Translations under genes and position numbers: made by a program
NCBI GenBank assembly: GCA_021904315.1
Contig: CM038911.1
Coordinates: forward strand, 3,531,780 to 3,595,779
Source of the DNA: Sphagnum magellanicum
Taxonomy: Eukaryota; Streptophyta; Sphagnopsida; Sphagnales; Sphagnaceae
Direction of reading: 5' to 3'
DNA length: 64,000 nucleotides
Part shown: positions 13,474 to 25,364 of the stretch, one piece after another
Position numbering within the stretch: position 1 is the stretch's first letter
Layout of the letters: each line of letters begins with the position of its first letter
The notes under the pieces: model-generated
Databases searched by the model: none
Told to the model about the DNA's origin: nothing
Seen by the model: the letters and a program-made list of their open reading frames with translations, nothing else

Positions 13474-14460
13474 CACTACTACAAAACTTGTCCCTAAACC
13501 ACTATGCACTTCCACCCAAGTTAAGCAAACCACTAACCCATGGTTGTTTAGTGGACCATTTCCACTTGAATGTGTACATAGTGGATTAGGTATGAATTTC
13601 ATGGAGAGGTTTGATTAAGTGGTTCATGTTTGACATTTTGAAAAATTCACATCTTACATTAATTATAATTCTTACATATAAAATAATTATCAAACTATAA
13701 ATCCTATAATTATCCCTTATGGTTTTGGTCACAAATATTAATAAACCACCCTATAAATATCCCTAAAATGTGAAGGGTCAAAAAATTTAAAGAAAAGTTT
13801 AAGAATTTCAATGTGAAATGTAATATCAATTGTAAAAAGTGATGAAAATCACAATGAGTTAAATTTTTAAATATGAAAAAAAAATTATATTGGAAAAATT
13901 TCAATGCATCCTATAATTAAATTATTCATTTTATGTTGGACTATTTTTTTATTTTAATCTTGATATTACTATGACATATTTTTTGAATCCACATTTTTCA
14001 TTTTGTGTATGACAAACATAATGTCATCATTTCAAAAGTCCACAAGGAGTTCATTTAAAAAAAAAAAAAAATCATCCATAATTTTTAATAAGATTCTCCT
14101 AAAGTCTATTGCAACATGGATAATGAAAAAATGGAAAATTTTAATGTTTGGTATGATTTTACATTTTAAGTTCATATATAATCTAAAAAAATTACAACTA
14201 TGACAATCCAAATAATCCACCTAATTGTGCTTTCACCCATTATTAGTGGATTTCATAGTGGATTCATAGTGGATTTTTAATGGAAATTGGTGGATTTGAG
14301 TGGATGGAAATGGTGCATGGTGGAATCATAATGGACACCTTGCCATGGGTTCTAGATCACTCATGATTTTCATTGAGAATCCACATGGGTGGAATGGGGA
14401 CTTTCCTAGTCAATGTTGGGTTGAATGTCAAATGGAATAGGGACATGTTTTATAGTAGTG
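13474..14460 (+). mobile_element. Non-autonomous CACTA-type element, 987 bp
   Basis: The left end is CACTACTACAAAACTTGTCC (13474-13493). The right end (14441-14460) is its inverse with 18 of 20 bases matching. Both sides carry a 3 bp direct repeat CAT (13471-13473 and 14461-14463), the target duplication length of the CACTA/EnSpm superfamily. TCCAC/GTGGA motifs cluster inside both ends, as expected for subterminal transposase-binding repeats. No transposase is encoded. It could have been moved by an element like the Tnp2 copy at the right end of this window. Confidence 0.75.
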
Positions 14461-14463
14461 CAT

Positions 14464-14990
14464 TTTCCACAAAAACCAAGCCTATAACATTGCAAAGTTT
14501 TTCATGTTGTTCCCCCAACACACCAAAAATCTATGTTACACATGGGAACCCAACCATTAGTTCTTTCAAAACTCAGAACACTAACATGTACAAAATTTAA
14601 TACAAATGCCTTCGGTTAAAATGGAATCCACTAAAAATTCTAGCAATTGATTTTTTATTTATTGCCAATAGCCAAAGTCCATGTAAATTGTTCAACATCA
14701 AATTGTGTAACTTTAACCAATTCATATTACTATCAATTTGTAAACTAAAGATTGACCATTAGTTGAAAATCCTTTTTTTAGTACACCATGGAGGATTACA
14801 ATACCTAGTTTTTCATGACACAAATTTGTTTAACATCATTTTCTCCCATGTTTGTATGCAACCTGAACATGATGTGTTCTTGTTGTGTAAATCACATCAA
14901 CTTGGTATCAACTCCAACAAACCTAAAATGATACAACTATGAGTTACATTAATCATCAAACATGCGCAAAAGGTGAAACGAGTGGAAGAT
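14464..14990. other. Intergenic, nothing recognised
   Basis: AT-rich sequence with short uninformative open frames. Confidence 0.5.
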
Positions 14991-15330
14991 GGGTGAAAGA
15001 TCAAAAATGGAAAATACATGCATGTGGTGGAAGATGGGTGGATCACTTATTTGAAAAACAATGGAAAATCATTAATGAACAAAAATTGGGTGGGAAATAT
15101 TGAAGGTGAAAGATGGGTAGAAGATGAGTGAAAATTGATGGGTGGAAGTCTAAATATGGGTGAAATCTATTAGATGGAAGTTTGCAAATGGGTGGAGAAT
15201 AGTTGAAAGGTGAAAAATGGGTAGAAGATGGGTGAAAATTGATGGGTGGAAGTCTACAGATGGGTGAAAATTGATGATTGGAAGTTTAAAGATGGGTGGA
15301 AGATGCATGCGTGGAAAATAGATGGTTGGA
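14990..15330. repeat. Degenerate tandem repeat of GATGGGTGGAAG type
   Basis: Units built from AAGATGGGTGAAAATTGATG and GGTGGAAGTCTAAA recur with a period near 35 bp or its multiples. The clearest pair is at about 15113-15179 and 15218-15280. There is no coding content. Confidence 0.65.
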
Positions 15331-16384
15331 ATGCTCTAACTTTGCAAAAATCATATAAAATGTGATCATTGAAGCAGACCAATGGATATTTTCAATGATC
15401 TATTGGGGAACATGTGTAATATGCCCTTTCCAAGCATAAGAACAATGGCACATGCATTGGATAACCTTAAAACAAAAACAAAGTTTAACCACACGTCTTA
15501 TTACACTTGTAAATATAATACCTTTCACCCATGTCATCTTCATTTTGTGTAAATCTTGGATATTATGTTGGTTTAAACCACCACATTTTGAGTTTCATGT
15601 TTCTAAACATGCACACCATGTCTCACATTTTAGATACATGTTAACCAAGTTGGTCTCCAAAAAATGAAACTTAAATCCCATCCATTTTCAAATATTCTAT
15701 TCATGAACATCCACCTACTTTCTTCAAGTGCAAAGGTCACATCACTAGAAAATGCATTTGCAAAAGAAATTATTGATTTGGTTGCACACCTTTTTATTGT
15801 AACAACCAATGTAGTTTCATGCCTTTTACCCCTGGCCAAAATATTTTTGCATAAGCTAACAACAAAACATCACCAACATAAGATCGTCAACTACAACATT
15901 ATTTGTAACACAACAACAACAATATTAGTTGAAACATTAACACTAGTTGCAACACAACATCAACAACACCACTAGTTAGATCAAGAACATCATTATTAAA
16001 TATATAAAAACATAATACAATAGCAATAACACAAAAACAACAACAAAAATACAACATATAAACAACACATGAAAAGTAATAGCACAAGAGCAATAACACT
16101 TGAGTATGTAGCAAAATAACATCAACTAAGAACATATGTTCTTTAAGGAGAGATTAGCTACTTCATCAATAATGCCATCTTTAGCATCAACTTGTACATA
16201 CATAAAGTTTTAGAGAAGGCATGAATAGGTGCACATGAAATGAACTTAGGGTTTTAAAATTCGATGGATGAAAGAGTAGATGAAATAGAGTATGCCACAA
16301 TATTCATTTTCAATTTGAATTTTCCTAGCCATTTTTTAGACTTTTTTTTCCAGACATTATGGTGATGAAAATGGTGGATGTAAA
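15331..16384. other. Intergenic with a CAA-rich patch
   Basis: About 15840-16110 is rich in CAA/ACA trinucleotides, which produces leucine/valine-rich open frames on the minus strand and threonine/asparagine-rich frames on the plus strand. I see no gene. Confidence 0.5.
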
Positions 16385-16935
16385 CCATTAAGTTTAGGTT
16401 TTAGATCATAAAATTTTTAAAAAATGAAAAAGAATGAAGTAACATGTTTTGATTAGTTATTGTTTTTGGTATATATGAAAAGTTGAACCTTGATATGCTT
16501 GATGGGGATGGATTAGATGGAACTCAAGTTGCATTAGGTTGTAAATTTGAAAGGTAAGAGACCAGCAACAAATGTTTTTTTTATGTGCATCATGTTTAAG
16601 AAATTTTCAACTTGTGTGTAAATCAGAAATCACAACTTTCTCACATAGTGGTTTATGTTCTAGATCATATAGAGAAAAAATAAAATGAGAAGGAATGAAG
16701 TAACATATTTTAATTAGATATTGTTTTTGTATAAGAAAAATTGATTCTTGATGTGCTTGATGGGGATAGATTAAATGGAATTCAAGTTGCATCAGGTTGC
16801 AAATTTGAGAGGTAAGAAACTAACAACAATTTTATTTTTTATGTGCATCATGTTCAAAAAAATTGTAACTTGTATGTAGATTAGAAGTCACAACTATCTT
16901 ATAGTGGTTTAGGTTTCAAATCATAGAGAATAAAC
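16385..16935. repeat. Two tandem copies of a ~262 bp unit
   Basis: The passage from GAATGAAGTAACATGTTTTGATTAG (near 16432) through GCTTGATGGGGATGG and TGTGCATCATGTT recurs about 262 bp later (near 16694). The two units are clearly alignable. There is no coding content. Confidence 0.7.
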
Positions 16936-19395
16936 AAAATCAGAAGCAGTATTGTCATAGCATATTGACATGCCTTTGAAAAGTCACATTGATCAAATCA
17001 ACAACATTGAAGTTTTCCTTTACACCCAATGTTTATGTAACTGATTTCAATGCAATAGTTAAGGTTTGATATTTCATCTTTCACATAAGCAATTATTGTT
17101 TTTCCCCTAAAATTGAATTAGTCCAAAAGATTTGTTAGAATTCAAACCAAAGCCTAATATCATGTAATTTTTGTAACTTCAAGTAAATTAATTGTGATAT
17201 GTTGTGGTTGCCAATCAAGCCCCCAAAATTAGTAACCACAACAAAAATATCATAAGAATCATATTCTTTCAACATTCACAAATCAAAACTTTTAGGGGCA
17301 AAAATACATTTTGTTAATTAGGATGGCAAGACATATAATTTCTTAGATTTTTCCACTAGTTGAAGTAAAATCCCTTAAAAATATATTTCTAATGGAAGGG
17401 GAAAAAATTGGACACAAATGCAAGCGTTATAAATGCTTTAACCAAATACTTTCCAAAAACTACATTGGTAAATTGTTCTTGACAATGAAAAGTCTTAGAT
17501 CTTTTAGAATTTCTTTTCCTATACTTCATCCTTTTTAAAAGGATCTTTCATAGAAAAGTGTTCAATATTGAACTTTCAAAACATTCAACCTTTTTTTGGG
17601 TCGGTTGTTTTTTCACATTCCCTTTCAATATATATTTTTCATTTCTTCCTCAAATATATTTGCCATGAAAATGTTCTACATCCACATATTCTTTCAATAT
17701 TATAATTCCATTCTTTTAGAGTAGGAAATTAGTGAACTTTCATTCATTTTGTTCTTGGATTTGAAAATTTAATTTATAGTTATATATAGCAAAGGATACA
17801 ACACATAATTTGTGCACAATTTAAACAACAAACACAAATAAAACTACAAGTGAATTTCTTTATTATCATTGACATTAAAAAATACCAAACATAAAAAATT
17901 CATGTTTTTGGTCTTTCATAGTCTCTTTTTAACTTGTGGTTTTTGAACATTTGTTTTCATTTTTTCTTCTAGTTCATTCTTAGGATTAATGTTCATTTTT
18001 GTTTCTAGACTTGGTTATTCTTCTACCTTTTTTTCCATATAGATTCATCATCAATATTTACTTCATTCATAAACATTTCACATTTTCACATTTTTCATTT
18101 TTCATTTTTGAAGGACTATTCCATTTTCATAAGAAAAAATCACTCAAGGAAAAATTGAAAAACTAAACATTTGTATGTGCCACCAAGATTAGTTTTTTTT
18201 TTAATAACTATGTAGATCCTTTTTAATTAAAGGGTAAAATCCTACCTTGTCATTTAGTTAGACTAGTAGGTTGACTTGGTAACTTAAAAATACTAGTAGT
18301 AGGTTTACCTATTACTTCCACTAAGTTAGGAAATGACTAGTTCTAACTAGTTTTTAGAAGGTGTTAGTTGGCAAGTTAGTTGCCATGACATGTAAGGATT
18401 TTGGATAAGATTTTGAGGAGAAGGTTACCTTGCAAGGATTTTGGAGAAGATTTATAGGATAAGGGAGAAGGGGGAAGACCATTCCCTTTCTAGTTCTAGT
18501 TCTACATTTATGGATTTCACCTCTACAATGGAGGTGTGTGGTATTATTTTGTACTTGGTGTTTTGGAAAAATTAAGGAAGAAGTATGGTGTTTTGAGGAT
18601 ATTCTAAAAAATGTTTTACATGTGTGTTTGTACATAAGTGTGAGGTATTTAATAAGATGATAGGATTGGAAATATTAAGAAAAGGAGACAAATAAATAGT
18701 TTGCCATATGATGTCTAGATTAGCAAGGAGGTACAATAATAGAAAAACTTAAAGGTACCTTTTGACCCTTTTTTTAAAATTTGTTTGGTCCATCAATTTG
18801 TGTAAAAGCTCTTTGTTTTTCTTTTGATTGCTAGCATTTTTTGCACTAGGTGATAGTTTTGTTATAAGGTAGATTTACTTTTTGTAAACTACCATTGTCA
18901 TTATTTTCATTGATTTTTTTTTCTTTTTTCAACTTGGAAAATGATGGTTGTTTCATTTTTTTCTAGGACAATATTATTGCATACTAGCTGGTCATTCTCC
19001 TGTAAGGAAAAATCACCACATGTAGACCACCATTGGTATTCCCTTTTAAAACAGTTTTTCAATTTTTATTTTTGAGTACTTATAATCCATTTATTTTTTC
19101 CTGCAACCTAGTAGTTATGAATTCCATGGAGATAATTATTAGGCCCTTCATTGGGAACTACTAAAAATTTACAAAATCAATTAAAAAATATGAAGGTATT
19201 TATCACCATAAGGAATCTTGTCCATTTCAACTTATGCATTTGCGACACATGTCCAAATCAATCACTTTTGTGACTATAGATGTGACTATCCTTTGTGGCA
19301 CTTGGTATAAATGACTTATAATTGCATAAATGACCATAAAGTCATTTGTAGTGACATATGCAACTTATATTTGTGACTAATGTTGATTTGGATGA
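16936..19395. other. Intergenic, nothing recognised
   Basis: About 2.4 kb of AT-rich DNA. The minus-strand open frame near 18354-18635 has no recognisable motif. I see no repeats with clear ends. Confidence 0.5.
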
Positions 19396-19762
19396 AAATG
19401 AAAGGGGGCTGATCCTCCCACCCTGCTGATTTGCTTCTCCCACCCTCCCCCCCCCTTATCTCAGACGCGGACGCCCATCTGTTGCTGCTGTTGTCGCGCG
19501 TGCCACAAGCTGCTAGCCAATATCATCAACACGTCGGGAACCAAGCGCCTTTGAGACAATTGACAAAGCCTCGCGTCTTTGCAAGGAATGCAAGAGGCCT
19601 GGACACGACGTTCATAATTGCCCTGTACTTAGGCCATTAATGGGGGGGAATCAGAAAGGCGGAGACGGAGGTGGTGAGAATTAAAGGGAGGAGACGAGAT
19701 AAGGGGGGGGGAGGGTGGGAGAAGCAAATCAGCAGGGTGGAAGGATCAGCCCCCAAACGAAA
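19396..19762. mobile_element. 351 bp inverted-repeat element with 59 bp TIRs
   Basis: TIRs at 19404-19462 and 19696-19754 match at 58 of 59 positions, beginning GGGGGCTGATCC and including a run of nine C (or G). Flanking octamers AAATGAAA (19396-19403) and AAACGAAA (19755-19762) differ by one base and look like an 8 bp target duplication, the length used by hAT elements. A 10 bp repeat GAAAATGAAA slightly further out would suit a Mutator-like element instead. The element is GC-rich against AT-rich surroundings. Its near-identical TIRs suggest a recent insertion. It encodes no transposase. Confidence 0.85.
19515..19684 (+). pseudogene. CCHC zinc-knuckle coding fragment inside the TIR element
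   Basis: One plus frame is open from an upstream TAG to TAA at 19682-19684. It encodes CKECKRPGHDVHNC at 19580-19621, an exact CX2CX4HX4C retroviral-type zinc knuckle, followed by a short proline and a glycine-rich tail. No ATG precedes it within the frame. Such knuckles occur in retroelement Gag proteins and in RNA-binding or transposase-associated proteins. Lying between two TIRs, it is probably a captured gene fragment or the leftover of the parent element's own protein. The source family is not identified. Confidence 0.6.
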
Positions 19763-20739
19763 ATGAAAAATACATTTACATCATGCATTTTAGTGACATC
19801 CCCAAATAGATGAAAATGTAATTGCTTTTGTGACTTGGAAGGTGGTTCATAAGCCATTAAACACCACATGGAATCTTTTCAACTCAATTTGTAACTATAG
19901 ATTTTAGTTGCAAATGCACATGTAATTAAATGTGAGGAAAAAAAAATTGGCCAATGAAATTGTTGGAATTAATGGTCTAATTATTTTCCCTTAACTATTT
20001 TCAATGAATTAAACATTAAATGTGTAGTAAGGTTTGGTGGGTTTGTGAAAATTTTAAAGGGCCCATGGTAATTAATGGTGGGGATAGGTAATAAGTAATA
20101 TGTTTGTGGTTAAGTAATAGGTATTTTATCATGTTGATGTGTGATTTTTTTGAATTAATTACTTAATTATGTAAGCAATGTAATTTATTCATTAAATAGG
20201 CTAGGTAATAGGAATAATTTATGAATAATTTATAAACATTACATAGTGAATAAATTATTATTCTGAAATAAATTAAAATCCATTTTTTGGGACATTTATT
20301 TGCTTCAATTTAATAAGGTTTATGTGTTATTAGATTTTAGAAGAACTTTTTTTTTGTTAGCAAAACCGTTTTTTTTCTTTTTCTTATTTAGGTTTTATTT
20401 GTACACAATTAACAAAGGCCTCGAGTACATAAGTTGCTATTTCTTTAATATCATGTTTTTATTTTTTTATTTCCTTTTCTAAGTTATCAAATCTAATGTT
20501 TTTCAATCCCTAGTTGCTATGAAGAATATAAGAAGAAATATAACAATTTTTTTTATTTAAGTGGTTTTCCTTTTTTTTCCCCTATTTTTCACTTTTGTCA
20601 GGGTAGTTCCCAATATTTGGCATTTTTCATACAAATTGAATATAACATCAACTAATCTGCTCATAATAAAGTTACAACCTAAGATTTTTGATTATATGTA
20701 TTAACCGTTCGTATTTTGTTTATTTCATCAATGTGCTCT
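19763..20739. other. Intergenic, nothing recognised
   Basis: AT-rich with T-runs. The phenylalanine-rich open frame near 20300 is low-complexity translation. Confidence 0.5.
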
Positions 20740-21725
20740 CAAGTACAGGTATATATCATCCATTTAAATTACATTTTGTTGGTACAATTATGATCTAAAT
20801 TATAAGCACAATTTTAAAATATAATTAAAAAAATAAAATAAAAGTTTGAAATGTGAGAAAACATAATTTATTTTTATGTGAATTTTTTATTATAATTTTA
20901 AATAAAAATTAAGATATTATATGTGTAAACATGATAAAATTTATAGTTACATACAATAAATAAATGATATTGCATAAATTAATAGTTAAAATTTAAAATT
21001 GATTATCTAAATTAATATTTACATTAGAAATAATATGGCTAATATAAAAGCTTTTATTATATTTTTATTAAAATTTATTTGCAATCCATTTATAGATATT
21101 ATATGTAAATAAATTATACATCACACACTTAAATTAAATTTTATTAGTAGAATCATTATATATGAAAAGAAAAAATTGTATAACATCAATTTTGGAATCA
21201 AATGAAGGTTATAGCATTTTTATTATATTATCCATTAGTAAATCATGTGATTAAATTATTTTTTCCATGGAATGGTCATTAAAATTGTATTCAATAACTA
21301 ATTTCACATGTTTTTCTTTTCAAATTAATTTATATGTCTAGGATGAAAAACATATTTTTTTTACATCATTGAAAAAAAAATAATTTTTTCATTTGGACAA
21401 AATCTTAATAAAATATCAGAATTTTGAAAAGATGTTTGTTTAATGTTTTAAATGAAATAGAATATATAGAATGCACATTACTTTTTTGGCACAACAAGTG
21501 GGGTGGTTTGGTGGTAAAAGAATTGGTCTCCGTCCTTGGGGTTCAAAAATCAATTCACACCAATGACATGGGTTTTGGTCAATGATGGGTTGTTGACCAA
21601 ATATTTCCTACCTACCTAACCAATTTCGGTTTTAGGTGCTTATTAAGTGAATTTGAGTAGGTACAATAAGTGGTCTATCTAGCAACATAAACTTGTTTTT
21701 TGAACTTCACCTATGTAATGACATC
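20740..21725 (+). repeat. Dispersed repeat, copy 2 (about 1 kb)
   Basis: Diverged counterpart of 10760-11910 in the same orientation. Shared anchors include AATGGTCATTAAAATTGTATTC, ACAACAAGTGGGGTGG and TACCTACC text. It carries the same tRNA-like A/B box module (21504-21551). Confidence 0.65.
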
Positions 21726-22766
21726 ATGTGTCAACATGGTACAAGTTGAATTTAATGAAATTAACAATAATACAACTATATTTGAATATAAAAAATGTAA
21801 TATTTTAGAATCTAAGTATTAAATATTGAATAAATAAATATTTAAACAAATACATTTAATGCAACTACATTATTAGGTCATAAAATCAGTTGCAAAATGA
21901 CAATGTTATATAGGCTGCTTTCGATGAATGTAAAGTTCATGTAAGTCACATCTTTATCATTATGTGACTATCATTACAACTTGATGCTATGTATTGTTTT
22001 TAACAACTAGAATTTTATATAACTTGTTGAAATCGATTAAATGTTATAGCAAGTTGCATGTGATAATTATGATTAAAAATTAATTGTAAATTTAATTTTT
22101 TATTTGAAAATTCTTTGTAATGTATGAAAATAAATGAAAAATCAGTTTAAAAAGATTAAAAATTTGCACCTTTTTTATGTTCGATAGCTCGACCATGCTA
22201 TGCTTACATAGGTAATAATCAAAAAAATAAAATGACTTGCCTTTAACTATAAAGTTTATCCATACTAGATAGAAGTAGATTACTGCAATTAATAATATGA
22301 TTTAACAAATTGAATTAATTAAAAACCCAAACCTCCTATAAAAGGACCGCTTTTCAATCCTTTCTAAGTATTGGCTATACTTATTGATGATTTTCATCAA
22401 AATGAAAGTAATTCTAATAAGCTTAAAATTGCTTGCAAATAAGTCAATATATCTTGGGATGATTTGGATAATTTATCTAAGAGACGGATATTTCTTCCAA
22501 AAGTATAATATAAATTATCTACGGCAATTATTCGCCGAGAAGCACAAATCCAGCTCACAGCAAATCATCTAGAAGTTCAGCAAAAAGTTATGACAAAGAA
22601 GGGCGCAAGATTGGCAGTGTTTCTTAGTCTGGTCTGGAGGAAATAATTGAGATGGTTCACCAATTCCACCGAATATTTTATTTATGTCCAGACATAGGTG
22701 CGCTTGAAGTGGTGTGTTGTCCTTATCGAACTCAGGCCCCCCATTTGTCCAGGCATATGTGCCCTT
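21726..22766. other. Intergenic; possible coding remnant at 22440-22620
   Basis: Mostly featureless. Near 22450-22620 the plus strand in one frame reads SWDDLDNLSKRRIFLPKV, a stop, then AIIRREAQIQLTANHLE. This looks protein-like but I do not recognise it. It lies antisense beside the atp6 fragment and may be part of the same inserted DNA. Confidence 0.3.
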
Positions 22767-22907
22767 CACCAAGTTAGGCACAAAATCATAAATAATTTTC
22801 ACAAAAGATTGCCAAGCATTTGGTACTGGGTGTCCTCCATTCCAAGTGACAAAATAAACTAAAAGCAATACTAAACTGATAGTTAGTAGCATAAACAAAG
22901 ATGAATT
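22767..22907 (-). pseudogene. atp6: Mitochondrial ATP synthase subunit a fragment (NUMT)
   Basis: The minus strand encodes 47 residues from NSSLFMLLTISLVLLLVYFV to NAWQSFVKIIYDFVPNLV. This is the first transmembrane helix and following conserved loop of plant mitochondrial ATP6, the proton-channel subunit a of F0. The frame continues on both sides, but the flanking residues no longer resemble ATP6, so only an internal piece is present. It is most simply a fragment of mitochondrial DNA inserted in the nucleus. A lysine expected after FVT is tryptophan here. Not functional. Confidence 0.8.
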
Positions 22908-24600
22908 GGGTCGGTAGGGGAAAAAAAAGGCAAGTCCTACCATACGGCACTCAAAACCATAAAATATGGGTGGAAGAAAACGTCTTACTTTATTGAGTTT
23001 GACATTCAAAAGTGCTACAAAACCTTGAATTGAAAAAGGCTCAAAGGCATTATTTCAGAAAATATACAAGATTAACGTTTTTTGGATATGTTAACACAAA
23101 TATGTGGGCATAATAAAGGTAGGAAGATCTATATATGAAGATAAGATAATACCTCAAATGATCTAATGTTCTTCTCAAGATGTCAATGATATTTATAAAG
23201 CTCCCGTCAAAATACCAATACCCATAAAAATACTAATATCTGTAAAGGTATTAGCATTTTCCTTTAAGGGTAACTACTTCTATTACAGATTACGACACTT
23301 GATAAATTATAATGAAAATACCAACAATAGTTCTAACAAAAAAAAAGATAATAACGATCTTCTGTCCCATACCTATATAAATATTAAATAATTTACAATT
23401 ATCACTCGCTTCCTTTATAACAAGTCGACTAAATTTATTAATCTTTTTATTATAGTAAGCATGATATTTTGGATCTTTTGTTGGAAATGCCATTTTCAAG
23501 ATTATTGAGCGCACCTCTTTTTCCTTCCTTGGATCATAATGCAAAAACTATGTGTAAATGTAGAATGTAATGTAAGTTTCATATGCGAGTGCCAAAAATG
23601 TGTGTTATAAATCTTACACTTGATAATAGACATAAACATTCTTATTAATATCAAAACAAAACGCAAACTTATAAACAAACATTGCCATAGTACTTGGGTG
23701 GTTTTGACAAATTTTTGCCAAATAATTAATTTAATCTGGAATTTTGGTTTAGTAGTTACCTTTTTAATTCTGAAAATTTCAACATATGTATATTGTATAT
23801 AATAAAATTCGATAATACTTTTAAGATATTTCATTGTGTTAATGGTTAGATGGATGTAAAGTAATTGGTTTGGCCAAGCAAGTCCTTAGTTCAAAACTGA
23901 TTGGCACGTTGTATGTGATTTAAAAAAATTCGATTGAAAGGGTTGAATTTTTTTTGAAAATTTCGACAAAGTTGAAAATAATTTAATTTATGTCAAAGTC
24001 ACCCTAGTACTGAGACATACAACAAATGTACAAACACAACACATACAAACTACAAACAACAATGAAAACAAATTCAACAAGTAAACACAACAACAAAACT
24101 TACACATTAAAGAAAGAAAAGCAAAGGAAAAAAATAATTATCAGAAAAACCAAAAAGGTCATGGATGTTCCAACAACTCCAAGATTTCAACAACAATAAA
24201 TGGTACAGAAGTATCAGCAAAGGGAGTAGCAATAGCAAAGAGTGATGATGTTGGAACAATGCAATAAGAATGATGGCATTGGAAAATGTGAAAACATTGG
24301 GAGTGACCGTGTTAGAACACCATTGCAATAACAAGGAGTTATGACATCAAAACAAGAGCAATGGTGTTGGATCGCAATAATAAGGATTTATGACATCAAA
24401 ACAAGAGCAATGCTATTGGAGTAGAGCAATTACAATAAAAGTGGCAACGACAAAGCAAAGTTGCGGCAATAAAGGATGATGGTGCTCAAATATAGTAGCA
24501 CTGACAAGAAGTGATGGAGGGAAGGAAGAAAAACTTTAAACTAGTCTTGGCCTGCTTTTAGATTTTAGAAGAACTCTTCGGTCCAGTTCTAGATTTATTT
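22908..24600. other. Intergenic, nothing recognised; CAA-rich part
   Basis: Short minus-strand frames at 23290-23544 and 23502-23834 have no recognisable motif. About 24020-24480 is rich in CAACA/AGCAATG text like the patch at 15.9 kb. Confidence 0.45.
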
Positions 24601-24624
24601 TTGAAACACATGACCTACTAGTGT

Positions 24625-24718
24625 GAACCCTGTGCATAATGCACAGATGTGTTATTTCAACAATGTTTGGTTGATGTTTTGGTTTTTTAAAAAAACTTTT
24701 CTTTTCAAACAATCATTG

Positions 24719-24757
<39 letters not shown>

Positions 24758-25260
24758 CCGCCCTGATCTTTCGCATTTCCCACTCTAGTTTTTTACCCTG
24801 TTGACCTCCCCCGCCCGGTCCTTCGCATTTCCCACTTCGGTTTTTTAACCCATTGAGCCCCCCCGCCTATTCCTTCGCATTTCCCACTCCGGTTCTTTAA
24901 CTCGTTGATCCCCCCTCGGCCAGTCCTTCACATTTCCCACTCCGGTTCTTTAACTCGTCGACCCCCCCCGCTCGGTCCTTCACATTTCCCATTCCAATTT
25001 TTTAACCTTTCAGTTCCGGTTCTTGAGAACCCAACAGGAACAAAAAAACCGTCGGTTCCTTTCATTTCAACAACCTTGCCGAGTTGATGGTTTCGTGGCC
25101 ACTGATTATTTTGAGGCCCATAACTATGTACCAAGACTACTTTAATTGTCCGTGGCCATTGTCCGTTCGGAGTTAGGGGAAGGAACTTTCAGAACCCCTA
25201 GTTAAAACTTGAACCCTAGTGTGAACCCCGTGCGTAATGCACAGGTGTGTTATTTCAACA
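24625..25260. repeat. Minisatellite-bearing block, copy 1, with 36-base poly-C
   Basis: The block opens with GTGTGAACCCTGTGCATAAT, then a pure C run at 24721-24756. About five ~50 bp units follow, each containing CATTTCCCACTCCGGTTCTT (near 24771, 24826, 24880, 24929, 24982). The block ends with a tail containing GGTTCCTTTCATTTCAACAA and CATAACTATGTACCAAGACT. The C run could form G-quadruplex or i-motif structure. Confidence 0.8.
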
Positions 25261-25364
25261 ATGTTTGGTTGATTCAGAATCACCGTCACAGACAGACAGA
25301 CCAAGTGAATTAATATATATGATGAAAACCTTAACTGTCCGTGACCATTGTCCGTCCAGAATCA

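Noticed and set aside
15840..16135. Leucine/valine-rich minus-strand membrane protein
   Set aside because: It is an artefact of CAA/ACA trinucleotide repeats.
10760..21725. LTR retrotransposon bounded by the two 1.1 kb repeats
   Set aside because: The interior has no gag, protease, RT or integrase trace, and no TG/CA ends or target duplication could be placed. Kept only as an alternative.
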